From Xylophilus sp. Leaf220 (GTDB lineage Bacteria > Pseudomonadota > Gammaproteobacteria > Burkholderiales > Burkholderiaceae_C): a stretch of DNA of 64,000 bases. The notes below the pieces were generated by a model. That model made no database searches and was not told the origin of the DNA. It was given only the letters and a program-made list of their open reading frames with translations. Where the stretch lies: NCBI RefSeq assembly GCF_001421705.1, contig NZ_LMKO01000001.1, positions 47,451 through 111,450 on the forward strand, in the 5' to 3' direction. Below are positions 35,987 to 45,849 of this stretch, piece by piece. Made by a program: the position numbers and the translations under genes. The number at the start of each line of letters is the position of its first letter. The stretch's first letter is position 1.

Positions 35987-36041
35987 GCTATTATTTCGAT
36001 AGCTAGTAGCCGGCGTCTGGCGCCGGCCACAGGCACTTTTC
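35987..36041 (-). repeat. dispersed 55-bp repeat, family 1, copy 2
   Basis: In the reverse sense it runs GAAAAGTGCCTGTGGCCGGC ... GCTATCGAAATAATAGC and aligns with the copies at 22106, 42615, 51098 and 59548. It lies 9 bases beyond the ilvB stop, between ilvB and ilvN. Confidence 0.85.
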
Positions 36042-36049
36042 GCCTGTAA

Positions 36050-37864
36050 TTACAGGTCTTCGCTGCCCAGGAGCATCTCGGTGATGCCTTTGCCGGCCTG
36101 CACCATCGGGAACACGTTCTCGGTGGGGTCGGTGCGGAAGTCCATGAACACCGTGCGGTCCTTGAGCTTGCGGGCCTCGCGCAAGGCGGGCTCCACGTCC
36201 TCGGGCTTCTCGATCAGCATGCCGACGTGGCCGTAGGCCTCGGCGAGCTTCACGAAATCGGGCAGCGCGTCCATGTAGCTGTGGCTGTAGCGGCCCGAAT
36301 ACTCGATCTGCTGCCACTGGCGCACCATACCCAGGAAGCGGTTGTTCAGCGCGCAGATCTTGATCGGCGTGTTGTACTGCAGGCAGGTGGAGAGCTCCTG
36401 GATGTTCATCTGCACCGAGCCTTCGCCGGTGACGCAGAACACCTCGGCCTCGGGCTTGGCCAGCTTGATGCCCATGGCATAGGGAATGCCGACGCCCATG
36501 GTGCCCAGGCCGCCCGAGTTGATCCAGCGGCGCGGCTCGTCGAACCGGTAGTACTGCGCGGCCCACATCTGGTGCTGGCCCACGTCGGAGGTGATGTAGG
36601 TCTCGACGTCCTTGGTCATGTTCCAGAGCGTCTCGACCACGAACTGCGGCTTGATCACGTCGCCGTTGCCGCGGTCGTACGCGAGGCTCTTGCGGCTGCG
36701 CCAGCCTTCGATCGTCTCCCACCAGCCGGAGAGCGCAGCGCCGTCGGGACGCACCGGCGATTCCTTGATCATGTTGATCAGCTCGGTCAGCACGTCCTTC
36801 ACGTCGCCGACGATCGGCACGTCGACCTTGACCCGCTTCGAGATGCTCGACGGGTCGATGTCGATGTGGATGATCTTGCGTTCGTTCTGGGCGAAGTGCT
36901 TGACGTTGCCGATCACCCGGTCGTCGAAGCGCGCGCCCACGGCCAGCAGCACGTCGCAGTGCTGCATCGCGTTGTTGGCCTCCCAGGTGCCGTGCATGCC
37001 GAGCATGCCCAGGAACTTCGGGTCGGACGCCGGATACGCGCCCAGGCCCATCAGCGTGTTGGTGACCGGATAGCCCAGCAGGTCGACCAGCGTACGCAGT
37101 TCGTTCGACGCGTTGCTGAGCAGCACCCCCCCGCCGGTGTAGATGTAGGGCCGCTTGGCGGTCAGCAGCAGCTGCAGCGCCTTGCGGATCTGCCCGCCGT
37201 GGCCGCGCTTGACCGGGTTGTACGAGCGCATCTCCACCGTCGCGGGGTGGCCGCTGTAGGTGACCTTCTTGAAAGAGACGTCCTTCGGGATGTCCACCAC
37301 CACCGGTCCGGGCCGGCCGGTACGGGCGATGTGGAACGCCTTCTTGATCGTCATCGCGATGTCGCGCGGATCCTTGACCAGGAAGTTGTGCTTGACGATC
37401 GGGCGGGTGATGCCGACCGTGTCGCATTCCTGGAAGGCATCCTGGCCGATCGCCGCCGTCGGCACCTGGCCGCTGATGATCACCATCGGGATGGAGTCCA
37501 TGTAGGCGGTGGCGATGCCGGTCACGGCGTTCGTCAGGCCCGGGCCGGAGGTGACCAGCGCCACGCCCACCTCGCCGGTGGCGCGGGCGTAGCCGTCGGC
37601 GGCGTGCACCGCGGCCTGCTCGTGGCGCACCAGCACATGCAGGATCGAATCCTGCTTGTAGAAAGCGTCGTATATGTAGAGAACCGCACCGCCGGGATAA
37701 CCCCAGATGTACTGCACGCCCTCGGCCTGCAGGGATTTCACCAACACTTCGGCACCCATCAACTCGGGATGGGCCTGTGCAGGCGAGGCGGGGGAAAGCG
37801 GGGAAGAAGCGCTCTGCGCGTGGGCAGCGGCGGCCGAGGCGATTTCGGCTTGGGAGATTTCCAT
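36050..37864 (-). CDS. ilvB: acetolactate synthase large subunit
   Basis: About 604-residue thiamine-diphosphate enzyme that starts branched-chain amino acid synthesis. The N-terminal domain has GVQYIWGYPGGAVLYIYDAF with the catalytic Glu in LVRHEQAAVHAADGYAR; the C-terminal ThDP motif is CVTGEGSVQMNIQELSTCLQYNTPIKICALNN (in parts), where the usual GDGS reads GEGS. ATG 37864 (MEISQAEI) has AAAGG upstream. A possible extended -10 (TGTGATAAT, about 38019-38027) leaves a leader of about 150 bases, in which no branched-chain-rich peptide was found. Confidence 0.97.
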   Translation of the reverse strand: MEISQAEIASAAAAHAQSASSPLSPASPAQAHPELMGAEVLVKSLQAEGVQYIWGYPGGAVLYIYDAFYKQDSILHVLVRHEQAAVHAADGYARATGEVGVALVTSGPGLTNAVTGIATAYMDSIPMVIISGQVPTAAIGQDAFQECDTVGITRPIVKHNFLVKDPRDIAMTIKKAFHIARTGRPGPVVVDIPKDVSFKKVTYSGHPATVEMRSYNPVKRGHGGQIRKALQLLLTAKRPYIYTGGGVLLSNASNELRTLVDLLGYPVTNTLMGLGAYPASDPKFLGMLGMHGTWEANNAMQHCDVLLAVGARFDDRVIGNVKHFAQNERKIIHIDIDPSSISKRVKVDVPIVGDVKDVLTELINMIKESPVRPDGAALSGWWETIEGWRSRKSLAYDRGNGDVIKPQFVVETLWNMTKDVETYITSDVGQHQMWAAQYYRFDEPRRWINSGGLGTMGVGIPYAMGIKLAKPEAEVFCVTGEGSVQMNIQELSTCLQYNTPIKICALNNRFLGMVRQWQQIEYSGRYSHSYMDALPDFVKLAEAYGHVGMLIEKPEDVEPALREARKLKDRTVFMDFRTDPTENVFPMVQAGKGITEMLLGSEDL

Positions 37865-38120
37865 GATGAACCTTTGTGAATTTCGGGCGCGAAAAACCTT
37901 GGGTGCTCCTTCACGCACGCTCTTGTGAAGCGGTGTCGGAACTTAGGGTCCACGGCCATGGGCGAGATGCTTGCTGCGCCGAACCGGAACCCGTTTGCTT
38001 GAATAGACAGCAACGCGCATTATCACATTGCTCGCGGCCCGACCCGGGCACGCGCCGAAATAAAGTTGACCGGTGCAATAATCCGGCCGTCCGGCAACTG
38101 CGGACTTCCGCCCCACCCTC

Positions 38121-38714
38121 GTGCCGTCCAGCGGCCGGATCCTGCTCTTGGCCACCGAACGCGAACTGTCCGATTTCCTCAAAAGCGTAGAAACGCGCGC
38201 GTTCAAGCGGTCGATCTACCATGTGCGCAACGAGGAAGCGGCACTCGACATCGTGCAGGACAGCATGATGCGGCTGGCGGAACACTACGGCGACCGGCCC
38301 GCCGAAGAGTTGCCGATGCTCTTCCAGCGCATCCTGTCGAACTGCACGCTCGACTGGTTCCGCCGGCAGAAGACGCGCAATGCGCTCTTTTCCAACATGA
38401 GCGATTTCGACGTGGCGGGCAAGGACGGCGACTTCAACCTGCTGGAAACGTTGCAGATCGACGACGGATCGCACCGCACCGAAAGCGCCGAAGACACGAC
38501 CCGGCGGGCCCAGGTCTTGCATCAGATCGAGGCCGAGATCCAGGCGTTGCCGGCACGTCAACGCGAAGCATTCCTGATGCGTTACTGGGAAGAGATGGAC
38601 GTGGCGGAGACCGCCGCCGCCATGGGCTGCTCAGAAGGCAGCGTCAAAACGCACTGTTCGCGTGCCGTCCATTCTCTTGGCAAGGCGCTCAAAGCCAAAG
38701 GGATCCAGATATGA
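38121..38714 (+). CDS. RNA polymerase sigma factor (ECF/sigma-70 family)
   Basis: 197-residue sigma factor. Region 2 covers FLKSVETRAFKRSIYHVRNEEAALDIVQDSMMRL (in parts) with the polar ALDIVQD segment, and region 4 is LPARQREAFLMRYWEEMDVAETAAAMGCSEGSVKTHCSRA (in parts). It starts at a GTG. The following DUF3619 gene overlaps it by ATGA and could act as its membrane-bound partner or anti-sigma-like protein, because it has one central membrane helix (inference). The operon is divergent from ilvB. Confidence 0.92.
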   Translation: MPSSGRILLLATERELSDFLKSVETRAFKRSIYHVRNEEAALDIVQDSMMRLAEHYGDRPAEELPMLFQRILSNCTLDWFRRQKTRNALFSNMSDFDVAGKDGDFNLLETLQIDDGSHRTESAEDTTRRAQVLHQIEAEIQALPARQREAFLMRYWEEMDVAETAAAMGCSEGSVKTHCSRAVHSLGKALKAKGIQI

Positions 38715-39154
38715 CCCAAGTTCACACTTCCGCACTTCCTCATCTGCAGGACGAATTCGGCGAGCGGATCGCCGCGCGCCTTTCGGAAGGCGCTCGTGCC
38801 GTGCCGCACGATATCTCGGAGCGCCTGCGCCTGTTGCGACAGCAGGCAGTCGCGCGGCGGCGGGTGGTGAATGTCCGGGCCCGTACCGCCTCGTCGATCT
38901 TCGGTCAGGGCGGGACCGCGACCGCATCCTTCGGGCAGGACGGCCCGGGATTCTGGGGCCGCATCGCAGCGGTATTGCCGCTGGCGGCGCTGGCGGCGGG
39001 CCTGTTCACGATCTACACGGTGCAGAACGACAACCGCGTACACGAACTGGCCGAGGTCGATTCCGCCTTGCTCGCTGACGATCTGCCACCGGCCGCCTAT
39101 GCCGATCCCGGCTTTCTTCAGTTCATGAAGAACAGCGCGGACGGCCCACGTTGA
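38711..39154 (+). CDS. DUF3619 family single-pass membrane protein
   Basis: 147 residues. The cytoplasmic N-terminal half (DEFGERIAARLSEGARAVPHDISERLRLLRQQA, in parts) resembles the sigma-binding side of short anti-sigma proteins, followed by one membrane helix (IAAVLPLAALAAGLFTIYTVQ) and an acidic periplasmic tail. It overlaps the sigma gene by four bases. The family is restricted largely to Burkholderiales and uncharacterised; its coupling to a sigma gene makes an anti-sigma role the best guess. Confidence 0.85.
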   Translation: MTQVHTSALPHLQDEFGERIAARLSEGARAVPHDISERLRLLRQQAVARRRVVNVRARTASSIFGQGGTATASFGQDGPGFWGRIAAVLPLAALAAGLFTIYTVQNDNRVHELAEVDSALLADDLPPAAYADPGFLQFMKNSADGPR

Positions 39155-39168
39155 CCGCTGGTTCCAGT

Positions 39169-39966
39169 ATGACTGCAGGCGCCCGGTCGACCACCCGTAT
39201 AACCGTTGCTGCATGCATCGTGCTGGCAGCGGCTGCTGCCGTCGCCGTCCGCGCACAGGGCACCGATACCCCACCGGCACAGGGCGGCTCGACGCCCGCC
39301 ACCGTCGGCACCGGAACAGCGAAGGGCCAGCCTGCGGTAGCGGCTACGTCCGCGGCGTTCAAGGCGCTGACTCCGCAGCAGCAGAAGGCGCTCGCGCCCT
39401 TGGCGAACGACTGGGGTGGCATGCGCGATACGCAACGCCGCAAGTGGCTGGAGATGGTGCGCAACTTCCACGCGATGCCGCAGGCCGAGCAGGACCGGTT
39501 GCACGGCCGCATGGCCGAATGGGCCACGCTTTCGTTCGAACAGCGCACCCAGGCGCGCATGAATTTCGCCGAAGTAAGCAAGCTGGACCCGGGCCAGAAA
39601 AAAGCGCAGTGGGAGGCCTACCAGGCCCTAAGTCCGGAGGAGCGCAGTCGGCTGACCGAAGGCCATGCCGCGCCGCCGACCGGGGCGGCGCGGGCCGTTC
39701 GGCCCGTTTCGTCCCAGCGCCTGGCAACCCTGCCGCCGGCGGTGACGCCCCGCCCCCGGCCGACGATTGGGGTATCGTCCTCGCACTTCGACCAGAAGAC
39801 GCTGCTGCCCCAGCACGTCGTCGCGCAACCGACGGCGCGCGCGCAGCCGGCAGCCGTGCCGGCACCTGTACCTGTACCTGCTGCACCGGTGCCGTCGCCG
39901 GTACCGGATAATTCCGTATCACCTGCCGCCGCACCCGTACCTGCCGAGCCGCCTGCCGCCCCATGA
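39169..39966 (+). CDS. DUF3106 family exported protein
   Basis: 265-residue exported protein. A signal peptide (ITVAACIVLAAAAAVAVRAQ) leads to a helical domain rich in L-x-P-x-x-x and W-x-x-M patterns (LTPQQQKALAPLANDWGGM, RRKWLEMVRNFHAMP, LSPEERSRL), characteristic of DUF3106, then a Pro/Ala/Val-rich tail with PAPVPVPA-type repeats. The ATG at 39169 is used; a TTG at 39151 overlapping the previous stop is possible. It belongs to the sigma operon and may be an envelope-stress sensor or target. Confidence 0.85.
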   Translation: MTAGARSTTRITVAACIVLAAAAAVAVRAQGTDTPPAQGGSTPATVGTGTAKGQPAVAATSAAFKALTPQQQKALAPLANDWGGMRDTQRRKWLEMVRNFHAMPQAEQDRLHGRMAEWATLSFEQRTQARMNFAEVSKLDPGQKKAQWEAYQALSPEERSRLTEGHAAPPTGAARAVRPVSSQRLATLPPAVTPRPRPTIGVSSSHFDQKTLLPQHVVAQPTARAQPAAVPAPVPVPAAPVPSPVPDNSVSPAAAPVPAEPPAAP

Positions 39967-40523
39967 TGTCCGATTCCTCGCCGGAGACCGGCCAAAGCGC
40001 CGATGCTTCGCCGCCCGGCCTGCCGAGCTCCGTCGCGCCACGCCTCGCCCGCCGCATGGCCTGCTGGCTGTACGAGGGCATGCTGATGTTCGGTGTGGTC
40101 TTCATCGCCGGCTACCTGTTCGGCACCCTCAGCCAGACCCGCAATGCGATGGACAACCGGCATGCGCTGCAGGCGTTTCTCTTCGTGGTGTTCGGCATCT
40201 ATTTCGCGTGGTTCTGGGCCAAGGGACAGACGCTGGCGATGAAGACCTGGCATATACGGGTCGTGGATGTGCACGGCGCGCAGGTGACGCAGCTGCGCGC
40301 GCTGTGCCGCTATTTCGCCAGCTGGCTATGGCTGCTGCCGCCGCTCGCGCTGATTTCTCCCCTCCAGCTGTCGACGGGCGAGACCTTTCTCGCGGTCCTC
40401 GGCTGGGTGACTCTCTGGGCCCTGGCCAGCCGCCTGCACCCCCAACGCCAGTTTCTGCACGATGCGATGGTCGGCACCCGGCTGGTCAGTACGGTACCGG
40501 TGCGGGCTGCGGCGGCCGCATGA
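39963..40523 (+). CDS. RDD-family membrane protein
   Basis: 186-residue inner-membrane protein with the RDD pattern: Arg in LARRMACWLYEGMLMFGVVFIAGY, the second block TLAMKTWHIRVVD and the final QRQFLHDAMVGTRLV, with three to four hydrophobic helices. Function of the family is unclear (ion or osmolyte transport has been proposed for some members). It overlaps the DUF3106 gene by ATGA and the next gene by ATGA, so all five genes are one operon. Confidence 0.9.
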   Translation: MMSDSSPETGQSADASPPGLPSSVAPRLARRMACWLYEGMLMFGVVFIAGYLFGTLSQTRNAMDNRHALQAFLFVVFGIYFAWFWAKGQTLAMKTWHIRVVDVHGAQVTQLRALCRYFASWLWLLPPLALISPLQLSTGETFLAVLGWVTLWALASRLHPQRQFLHDAMVGTRLVSTVPVRAAAAA

Positions 40524-41110
40524 GTATTCCAGCGTTTTCGCTGTGCGTGTACTGCGGCTCGCGGCCGGGCGACGACCTGCGATTCGCCGATGCCGCGCGC
40601 GCGGTTGGCTCGTGGATCGGCCGGCACGGCGGCCAGTTGGTCTACGGCGGCGGGCACAACGGCTTGATGGGCGTGGTGGCCGATGCGACCCAGGCCGCCG
40701 GTGGCCGGGTGATCGGCGTGATCCCCCAGGCCCTCGTCGACAAGGAAGCGGCCAACCGCCGTTGCGACGAATTGCACATCGTGCAGAACATGCACGAGCG
40801 CAAGGCGATGATGGCCGAGCGGGCCGATGCCTTCCTGGCGCTGCCGGGCGGCATAGGCACGTTCGAGGAGCTGTTCGAAGTCTGGACCTGGCGCCAGCTG
40901 GGCTACCACGCCAAGCCGCTGGGCCTCTTGAATGTCGCAGGCTACTACGACGCGATGCTGTCGTTCCTGCAAAACAGCGTGGGCCACGGCTTCATGGGCG
41001 AGTGGCAGATGGATTTCCTGCAGGTCGGCACCGAGGTCGATACCCTGTTGCCCGGCCTGCTGTGCCATCCCGGCACAGGGGACGTGGCGCCGCTGCGGGA
41101 CGTGATCTAG
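40520..41110 (+). CDS. LOG-family (TIGR00730) nucleotide phosphoribohydrolase
   Basis: 196-residue Rossmann-fold protein of the LOG / lysine decarboxylase-like family, which cleaves cytokinin riboside monophosphates or related nucleoside monophosphates. It begins FSLCVYCGSRPGDD, has LVYGGGHNGLMGVVADA and the catalytic PGGIGTFEELFE. It is translationally coupled to the RDD gene and closes the operon. The physiological substrate in bacteria is uncertain. Confidence 0.93.
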   Translation: MSIPAFSLCVYCGSRPGDDLRFADAARAVGSWIGRHGGQLVYGGGHNGLMGVVADATQAAGGRVIGVIPQALVDKEAANRRCDELHIVQNMHERKAMMAERADAFLALPGGIGTFEELFEVWTWRQLGYHAKPLGLLNVAGYYDAMLSFLQNSVGHGFMGEWQMDFLQVGTEVDTLLPGLLCHPGTGDVAPLRDVI

Positions 41111-41167
41111 GCCAACGCCATCGAAGCGGGGCGAGATGCCGCGAAGGCGGCCGCCCCGACACCGGCC

Positions 41168-41707
<540 letters not shown>

Positions 41708-41756
41708 TCATCGGCTGCCCACGACCGAACCCTCCAACGCACCCCGCGCCCATTCC

Positions 41757-43010
41757 GTGACCTTGACCCTCCGAATCTTCTCCCGCCACCAGGAGGTGGA
41801 TGCGCACGCCTGGGACCAGTTGCTGGCCCTCGGCGGCGACGCCACCCCGTTCCTGCGCCACGCCTATCTCGCGGCGCTGCACGACAGCGGCAGCGCCACC
41901 GCCGACACCGGCTGGGGCATCGTGTTCTTCACCGTCTGGGAAGGCGAGACGATGGAGGCCGCCTGCGCGGTCTATCTGAAGAACCATTCGTACGGCGAAT
42001 ACGTCTTCGACTGGGCCTGGGCCAACGCCTATGCCGACCACGGGCTCGCCTACTACCCCAAGGCGTTGGTGGCCGTGCCGTTCACCCCGGTGCCGGGCGC
42101 CCGGCTGCTGGCACGCACCCCCGAGGCCCGCAACGTGCTGGTGCAGGCGCTGGTGGCCTGGTGCGGCGAGCAGGAGCTGTCGTCGCTGCACCTGCTGTTC
42201 CTGTCGGATCCCGACGTGGATGCCTGCCGCGCGGCGGGGTTGATGCTGCGCAACACCGTCCAGTTCCACTGGCACAACCAGGCTCCGCCGGCAGCCGGGA
42301 CCCCGCCCGGGCCCGCGCAGCCACCCCGCAGCTATGCCGACTTCGACGACTTCCTCGCCAGCCTGACCCAGGAGAAGCGCAAGAAGATCCGCCAGGAGCG
42401 GCGCAAGGTGGCCGAAGCGGGCGTGTCGTTCCGCTGGTCTCGCGGGACCGGCATCGCGCCCGACGATTGGGATTTCTTCTACCGCTGCTATGCCCGCACC
42501 TATCGCGAGCACGGAAACGCGCCCTACCTCACCCGCGACTTCTTCCGGCGGATGGAGCAGAAGATGCCGGAGAACTGGCTGCTCTTCGTCGCGGAAAAGG
42601 ATGGCGTGGCGATTGCTAGCAGTTTGATAGCAATAAGCCCGCATCCGGCGCCGGCTGCAGGCACGAAAGACCCAGAATCGGCACCCCAGGCAGGTGGTGG
42701 CGGCGTCGCCTACGGCCGGTACTGGGGCGCACTCGAGCGGGTCGATTGCCTGCACTTCGAGGCCTGCTACTACCAGCCGATCGCCTGGTGCATCGCGCAC
42801 GGCTTCGTCCGGTTCGAAGGCGGCGCCCAGGGCGAGCACAAGATGGCCCGCGCCCTGATGCCCGTCGCCACCACCAGCGCCCACTGGCTGGCACGGCCCG
42901 ATTTCTCCGATGCGGTCGAACGTTTCCTGGAGCGCGAGGGGGAAGGCATCGCGCACTACATGGAGCACCTGGACGCCCGCTCGCCCTTTCGGCACGGCGG
43001 AGGCCACTGA
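41757..43010 (+). CDS. GNAT/FemAB-like N-acetyltransferase (COG3146 type)
   Basis: About 417-residue double-GNAT protein. It has FLRHAYLAALHDSGS at the start, VYLKNHSYGEYVFDWAWANAY, the stretch LTQEKRKKIRQERRKV and the C-terminal GGVAYGRYWGALERVDCLHFEACYYQ (in parts). Family members resemble peptidoglycan-bridge aminoacyl transferases; the reaction is unknown. The GTG at 41757 precedes the first conserved segment; an ATG at 41598 would add an unconserved Cys-rich extension. A 55-bp dispersed repeat is embedded at 42615-42669 and adds roughly twenty residues between IASSLIAIS and GGVAYGRY without breaking the frame. Confidence 0.87.
   Translation: MTLTLRIFSRHQEVDAHAWDQLLALGGDATPFLRHAYLAALHDSGSATADTGWGIVFFTVWEGETMEAACAVYLKNHSYGEYVFDWAWANAYADHGLAYYPKALVAVPFTPVPGARLLARTPEARNVLVQALVAWCGEQELSSLHLLFLSDPDVDACRAAGLMLRNTVQFHWHNQAPPAAGTPPGPAQPPRSYADFDDFLASLTQEKRKKIRQERRKVAEAGVSFRWSRGTGIAPDDWDFFYRCYARTYREHGNAPYLTRDFFRRMEQKMPENWLLFVAEKDGVAIASSLIAISPHPAPAAGTKDPESAPQAGGGGVAYGRYWGALERVDCLHFEACYYQPIAWCIAHGFVRFEGGAQGEHKMARALMPVATTSAHWLARPDFSDAVERFLEREGEGIAHYMEHLDARSPFRHGGGH
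42615..42669 (-). repeat. dispersed 55-bp repeat, family 1, copy 3, inside a gene
   Basis: In the reverse sense it reads CTTTCGTGCCTGCAGCCGGC ... GCTATCAAACTGCTAGC, aligning with the other four copies. It lies entirely within the acetyltransferase reading frame and encodes an in-frame insert. Confidence 0.82.
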
Positions 43011-43113
43011 GCGGCGGCGCGATCGCCGGCCGTTCTCCAGCCGGTCGATCGATTGCGCCGGCTCGCCCTTCAACGCGGGCTGCAGCCGTCGAACCGGCTG
43101 CGCCTGCGCACGC

Positions 43114-45000
43114 TCAGAACGTTTCCCAGTCGTCTTCCGAGCCTGCCGCCATTGCCCGGCTCGCCGGGGTCGCCGCGGGTGCGGGCGCAGGTGCGGATGG
43201 GGTGCTGGCCGGCTTGCGGGCCGACGGACCGGCGAGCTTCGCGGTGGCCGGTACCACCGCATCGGCGCCCGGCGGGCGCGGTGCAGGGCGGCTCGTAGCG
43301 GCCGGCGCTTTCGCGCTGGGCGCAGGCCGCGCGATCGACAGGGAGGGCGAGGCGACCTGAACGGGCACGGGCACGGGCATCGGAACCGGTGCCGGCGCCC
43401 TTGCCGCAGCGACCGGGGCCTGGCTGCCGCTACCGGGCGGCCGGGTGCGGGTCAGCTGGAACACGGCGACGGCGGCCACCAGTTGCTCGGCTTGCGCGCG
43501 CAGGCTGGCGGCAGCAGCCGCGCTTTCCTCGACCAGTGCGGCGTTCTGCTGCGTGGCCTGGTCCATCTGCGTGACGGCCTCGCTCACCTGGCCCACGCCG
43601 GCGCTCTGTTCGGCACTGGCGGCGCTGATTTCGCCCATGATGTCGGTCACCCGGCGGATCGAGCCGACCACCTCGGTCATGGTGGCGCCGGCGCGGTCGA
43701 CCTGGGCGGTGCCCTGCTCCACCCGCTGCACGCTGGCGGTGATCAGCGCCTTGATCTCCTTGGCGGCATCGGCGCTGCGCTGCGCCAGGCTGCGCACCTC
43801 GGACGCGACCACCGCGAATCCGCGGCCCTGCTCCCCGGCCCGGGCGGCTTCCACCGCCGCGTTGAGGGCCAGGATATTGGTCTGGAACGCGATGCCGTCG
43901 ATCGTGCCGATGATGTCGGCGATGCGGCGGGAGCTGTCGTTGATGCCCTTCATCGTCTCCACCACTTCGCTGACGGCCTCGCCACCCTGCACCGCAACCG
44001 CGGAGGCGCTGATCGCGAGCTGGTTGGCCTGGCGTGCGTTGTCGGCGTTCTGGCGCACGGTGGAGCCCAGCTCCTCCATCGAGGCGGCCGTCTCCTCCAG
44101 GGACGAGGCCTGCTGCTCGGTGCGGGCCGACAGGTCGTTGTTGCCCTGCGAGATCTGCGCGCTGGCAGTGGCCACGCCCTCGGCGTTGGCACGCACGCCG
44201 CCCACCACCCGGGCCAGGCTGTCGCGCATCGTGGCCAGGCCGGTCAGGAGCAATCCGACCTCGTCCTTGCTGCTGTCGTCCACCTCGATGCCCAGGTTGC
44301 CGGCCGCGATCTGCTGCGACACGAACAGCGCGTTGCGCAGCGGGCCGGTGATCAGGCGCGTCATCCACATGGCCAACAAAATCCCGGCGACGACCGCCGC
44401 GACCACCGATGCCACCACGCCCCACCGTGCGCTCGTGTAGGAATCGGTGGAGGCTGCGACTGCGGCATCGGCTGCGTGCTTGTTGACCTGTGACAGCTGG
44501 CCGATGGCCGCCACGAAAGCTGCGAACAGTTCGCGCGAAGGTCCCGAATACAGTCGGCTTGCCTCGGCCGTGCTCGTCTCGTCCTCGCCGTTGGCCAGGC
44601 GCGTAACCTCCTCGAGCGACTTCAGGTACGCATCGCGCCGTACCTGGTAGTTGCGGTAGCCCTCGGCCTCCTCCCCGGACGACACCAGCGGGGCATAGGC
44701 GGCCTCCGATTTGGCCAGGGACTTGCGCTGTTCGCCGACCTCGGCGGTGAAGGCCTTCGCCTGAGCGGGTGTGCGCGACATGACCAGCACGCCCTCGGCA
44801 AGACGGATCCGGTTGGCATCGACCCGCATGTCGCCCAATACCTGAACGCTGGGCAGCAGGTTCCCGCCGATCTCCCGCACATGTCCATGAACATTGTTGA
44901 GTGCCGACAGCGCGATCGCCCCGAGCGCCACTACCAGAACGACCAGCAGCCCGAAGGCTACCGCCAGCTTGGTTCTAATCTTCCAGTCGGAAATTTTCAT
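43114..45000 (-). CDS. methyl-accepting chemotaxis protein with CheR/CheB tether
   Basis: 628-residue chemoreceptor. The first helix is [20 protein letters not shown], the periplasmic four-helix sensor spans about 35-195, the second helix follows near [22 protein letters not shown] (in parts), then HAMP and the signalling hairpin with [21 protein letters not shown] long Pro/Ala-rich linker ends in GSEDDWETF, matching the xWxxF pentapeptide that recruits CheR and CheB in enteric receptors. It has its own region upstream of ppa; no che genes are close. Confidence 0.96.
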   Translation of the reverse strand: MKISDWKIRTKLAVAFGLLVVLVVALGAIALSALNNVHGHVREIGGNLLPSVQVLGDMRVDANRIRLAEGVLVMSRTPAQAKAFTAEVGEQRKSLAKSEAAYAPLVSSGEEAEGYRNYQVRRDAYLKSLEEVTRLANGEDETSTAEASRLYSGPSRELFAAFVAAIGQLSQVNKHAADAAVAASTDSYTSARWGVVASVVAAVVAGILLAMWMTRLITGPLRNALFVSQQIAAGNLGIEVDDSSKDEVGLLLTGLATMRDSLARVVGGVRANAEGVATASAQISQGNNDLSARTEQQASSLEETAASMEELGSTVRQNADNARQANQLAISASAVAVQGGEAVSEVVETMKGINDSSRRIADIIGTIDGIAFQTNILALNAAVEAARAGEQGRGFAVVASEVRSLAQRSADAAKEIKALITASVQRVEQGTAQVDRAGATMTEVVGSIRRVTDIMGEISAASAEQSAGVGQVSEAVTQMDQATQQNAALVEESAAAAASLRAQAEQLVAAVAVFQLTRTRPPGSGSQAPVAAARAPAPVPMPVPVPVQVASPSLSIARPAPSAKAPAATSRPAPRPPGADAVVPATAKLAGPSARKPASTPSAPAPAPAATPASRAMAAGSEDDWETF

Positions 45001-45116
45001 CGGCCCGTGTTCCGTTACAAAAAGATAATCCTAACTGCGACCCGGGTGTAAACCCCCATCACACGGGGAAAGTTAGGCCCGGGGTTGCAGTGCTGCCACA
45101 AGCACCTGGCGAAAAC

Positions 45117-45145
45117 GACAACGCCCGCGCGGGGCGGGCGTTGTC
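45117..45145 (-). terminator. rho-independent terminator of ppa
   Basis: Perfect 12-bp stem GACAACGCCCGC / GCGGGCGTTGTC, 5-base loop, followed on the minus strand by GTTTTC. It lies 50 bases beyond the ppa stop. Confidence 0.8.
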
Positions 45146-45194
45146 AAGCAAGCACGATGCCAACCGGCCCGCGAGCCGGCGGCAAAGAAGACGC

Positions 45195-45731
45195 TCAGGC
45201 CTTCGGCGCCTTGTAGTTGGCGATGCCTTCGGTGATCTCCTGCTTCGCCGCGTCGATGCCTTCCCAGCCCAGCACCTTGACCCACTTGCCGGCTTCCAGG
45301 TCCTTATAGTGCTCGAAGAAATGGCTGATCTGCTTGAGCAGGATCGGGTGCAGGTCCTCGGGCTTCTGGATGTTCTCGTAGATCGGCAGGATCTTGGTGG
45401 TGGGCACGGCCAGCACCTTGCCGTCGATGCCGGCTTCGTCTTCCATCTTCAGGATGCCGATGGCGCGGCACGGCACCACCACGCCGGGCGGCAGCGGGAA
45501 GGGCGTCATCACCAGCACGTCGACCGGGTCGCCGTCGCCCGACAGGGTCTGCGGCACGTAGCCGTAGTTGGTCGGGTAGTGCATCGCGGTCGTGAGGAAA
45601 CGGTCGACGAAGATCGCGCCCGAATCCTTGTCCACCTCGTACTTCACCGGGTCGGCGTTCATCGAGATCTCGATGACCACGTTGAAGACGTCGGGCGGAT
45701 TCTTGCCTGGGGAAACTTTGTCGAAGGACAT
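45195..45731 (-). CDS. ppa: inorganic pyrophosphatase
   Basis: 178-residue family I soluble pyrophosphatase, hydrolysing PPi to phosphate. Active-site features are [39 protein letters not shown] (in parts) and [15 protein letters not shown], with the metal-binding Asp residues of the GDGDPVD motif. Length is standard for the bacterial hexamer. It is a single gene with its own terminator, divergent from the aldehyde dehydrogenase. Confidence 0.98.
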   Translation of the reverse strand: MSFDKVSPGKNPPDVFNVVIEISMNADPVKYEVDKDSGAIFVDRFLTTAMHYPTNYGYVPQTLSGDGDPVDVLVMTPFPLPPGVVVPCRAIGILKMEDEAGIDGKVLAVPTTKILPIYENIQKPEDLHPILLKQISHFFEHYKDLEAGKWVKVLGWEGIDAAKQEITEGIANYKAPKA

Positions 45732-45849
45732 GGTGCAGCAGCGGTTGGGGGGAAACGGAGAAAGGCGGCCGCCGGCACCGGTCCGGTACGGCCATGACAG
45801 CGCGGGATTCTACTGACCGGCCCGCACCGCGCCGCCCGCCCCCGGCACA

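Noticed and set aside
37865-38030. Branched-chain leader peptide before ilvB
   Set aside because: The one short frame (MRVAVYSSKRVPVRRSKH...) begins inside the putative -10 box, and is not enriched in Ile, Leu or Val codons.
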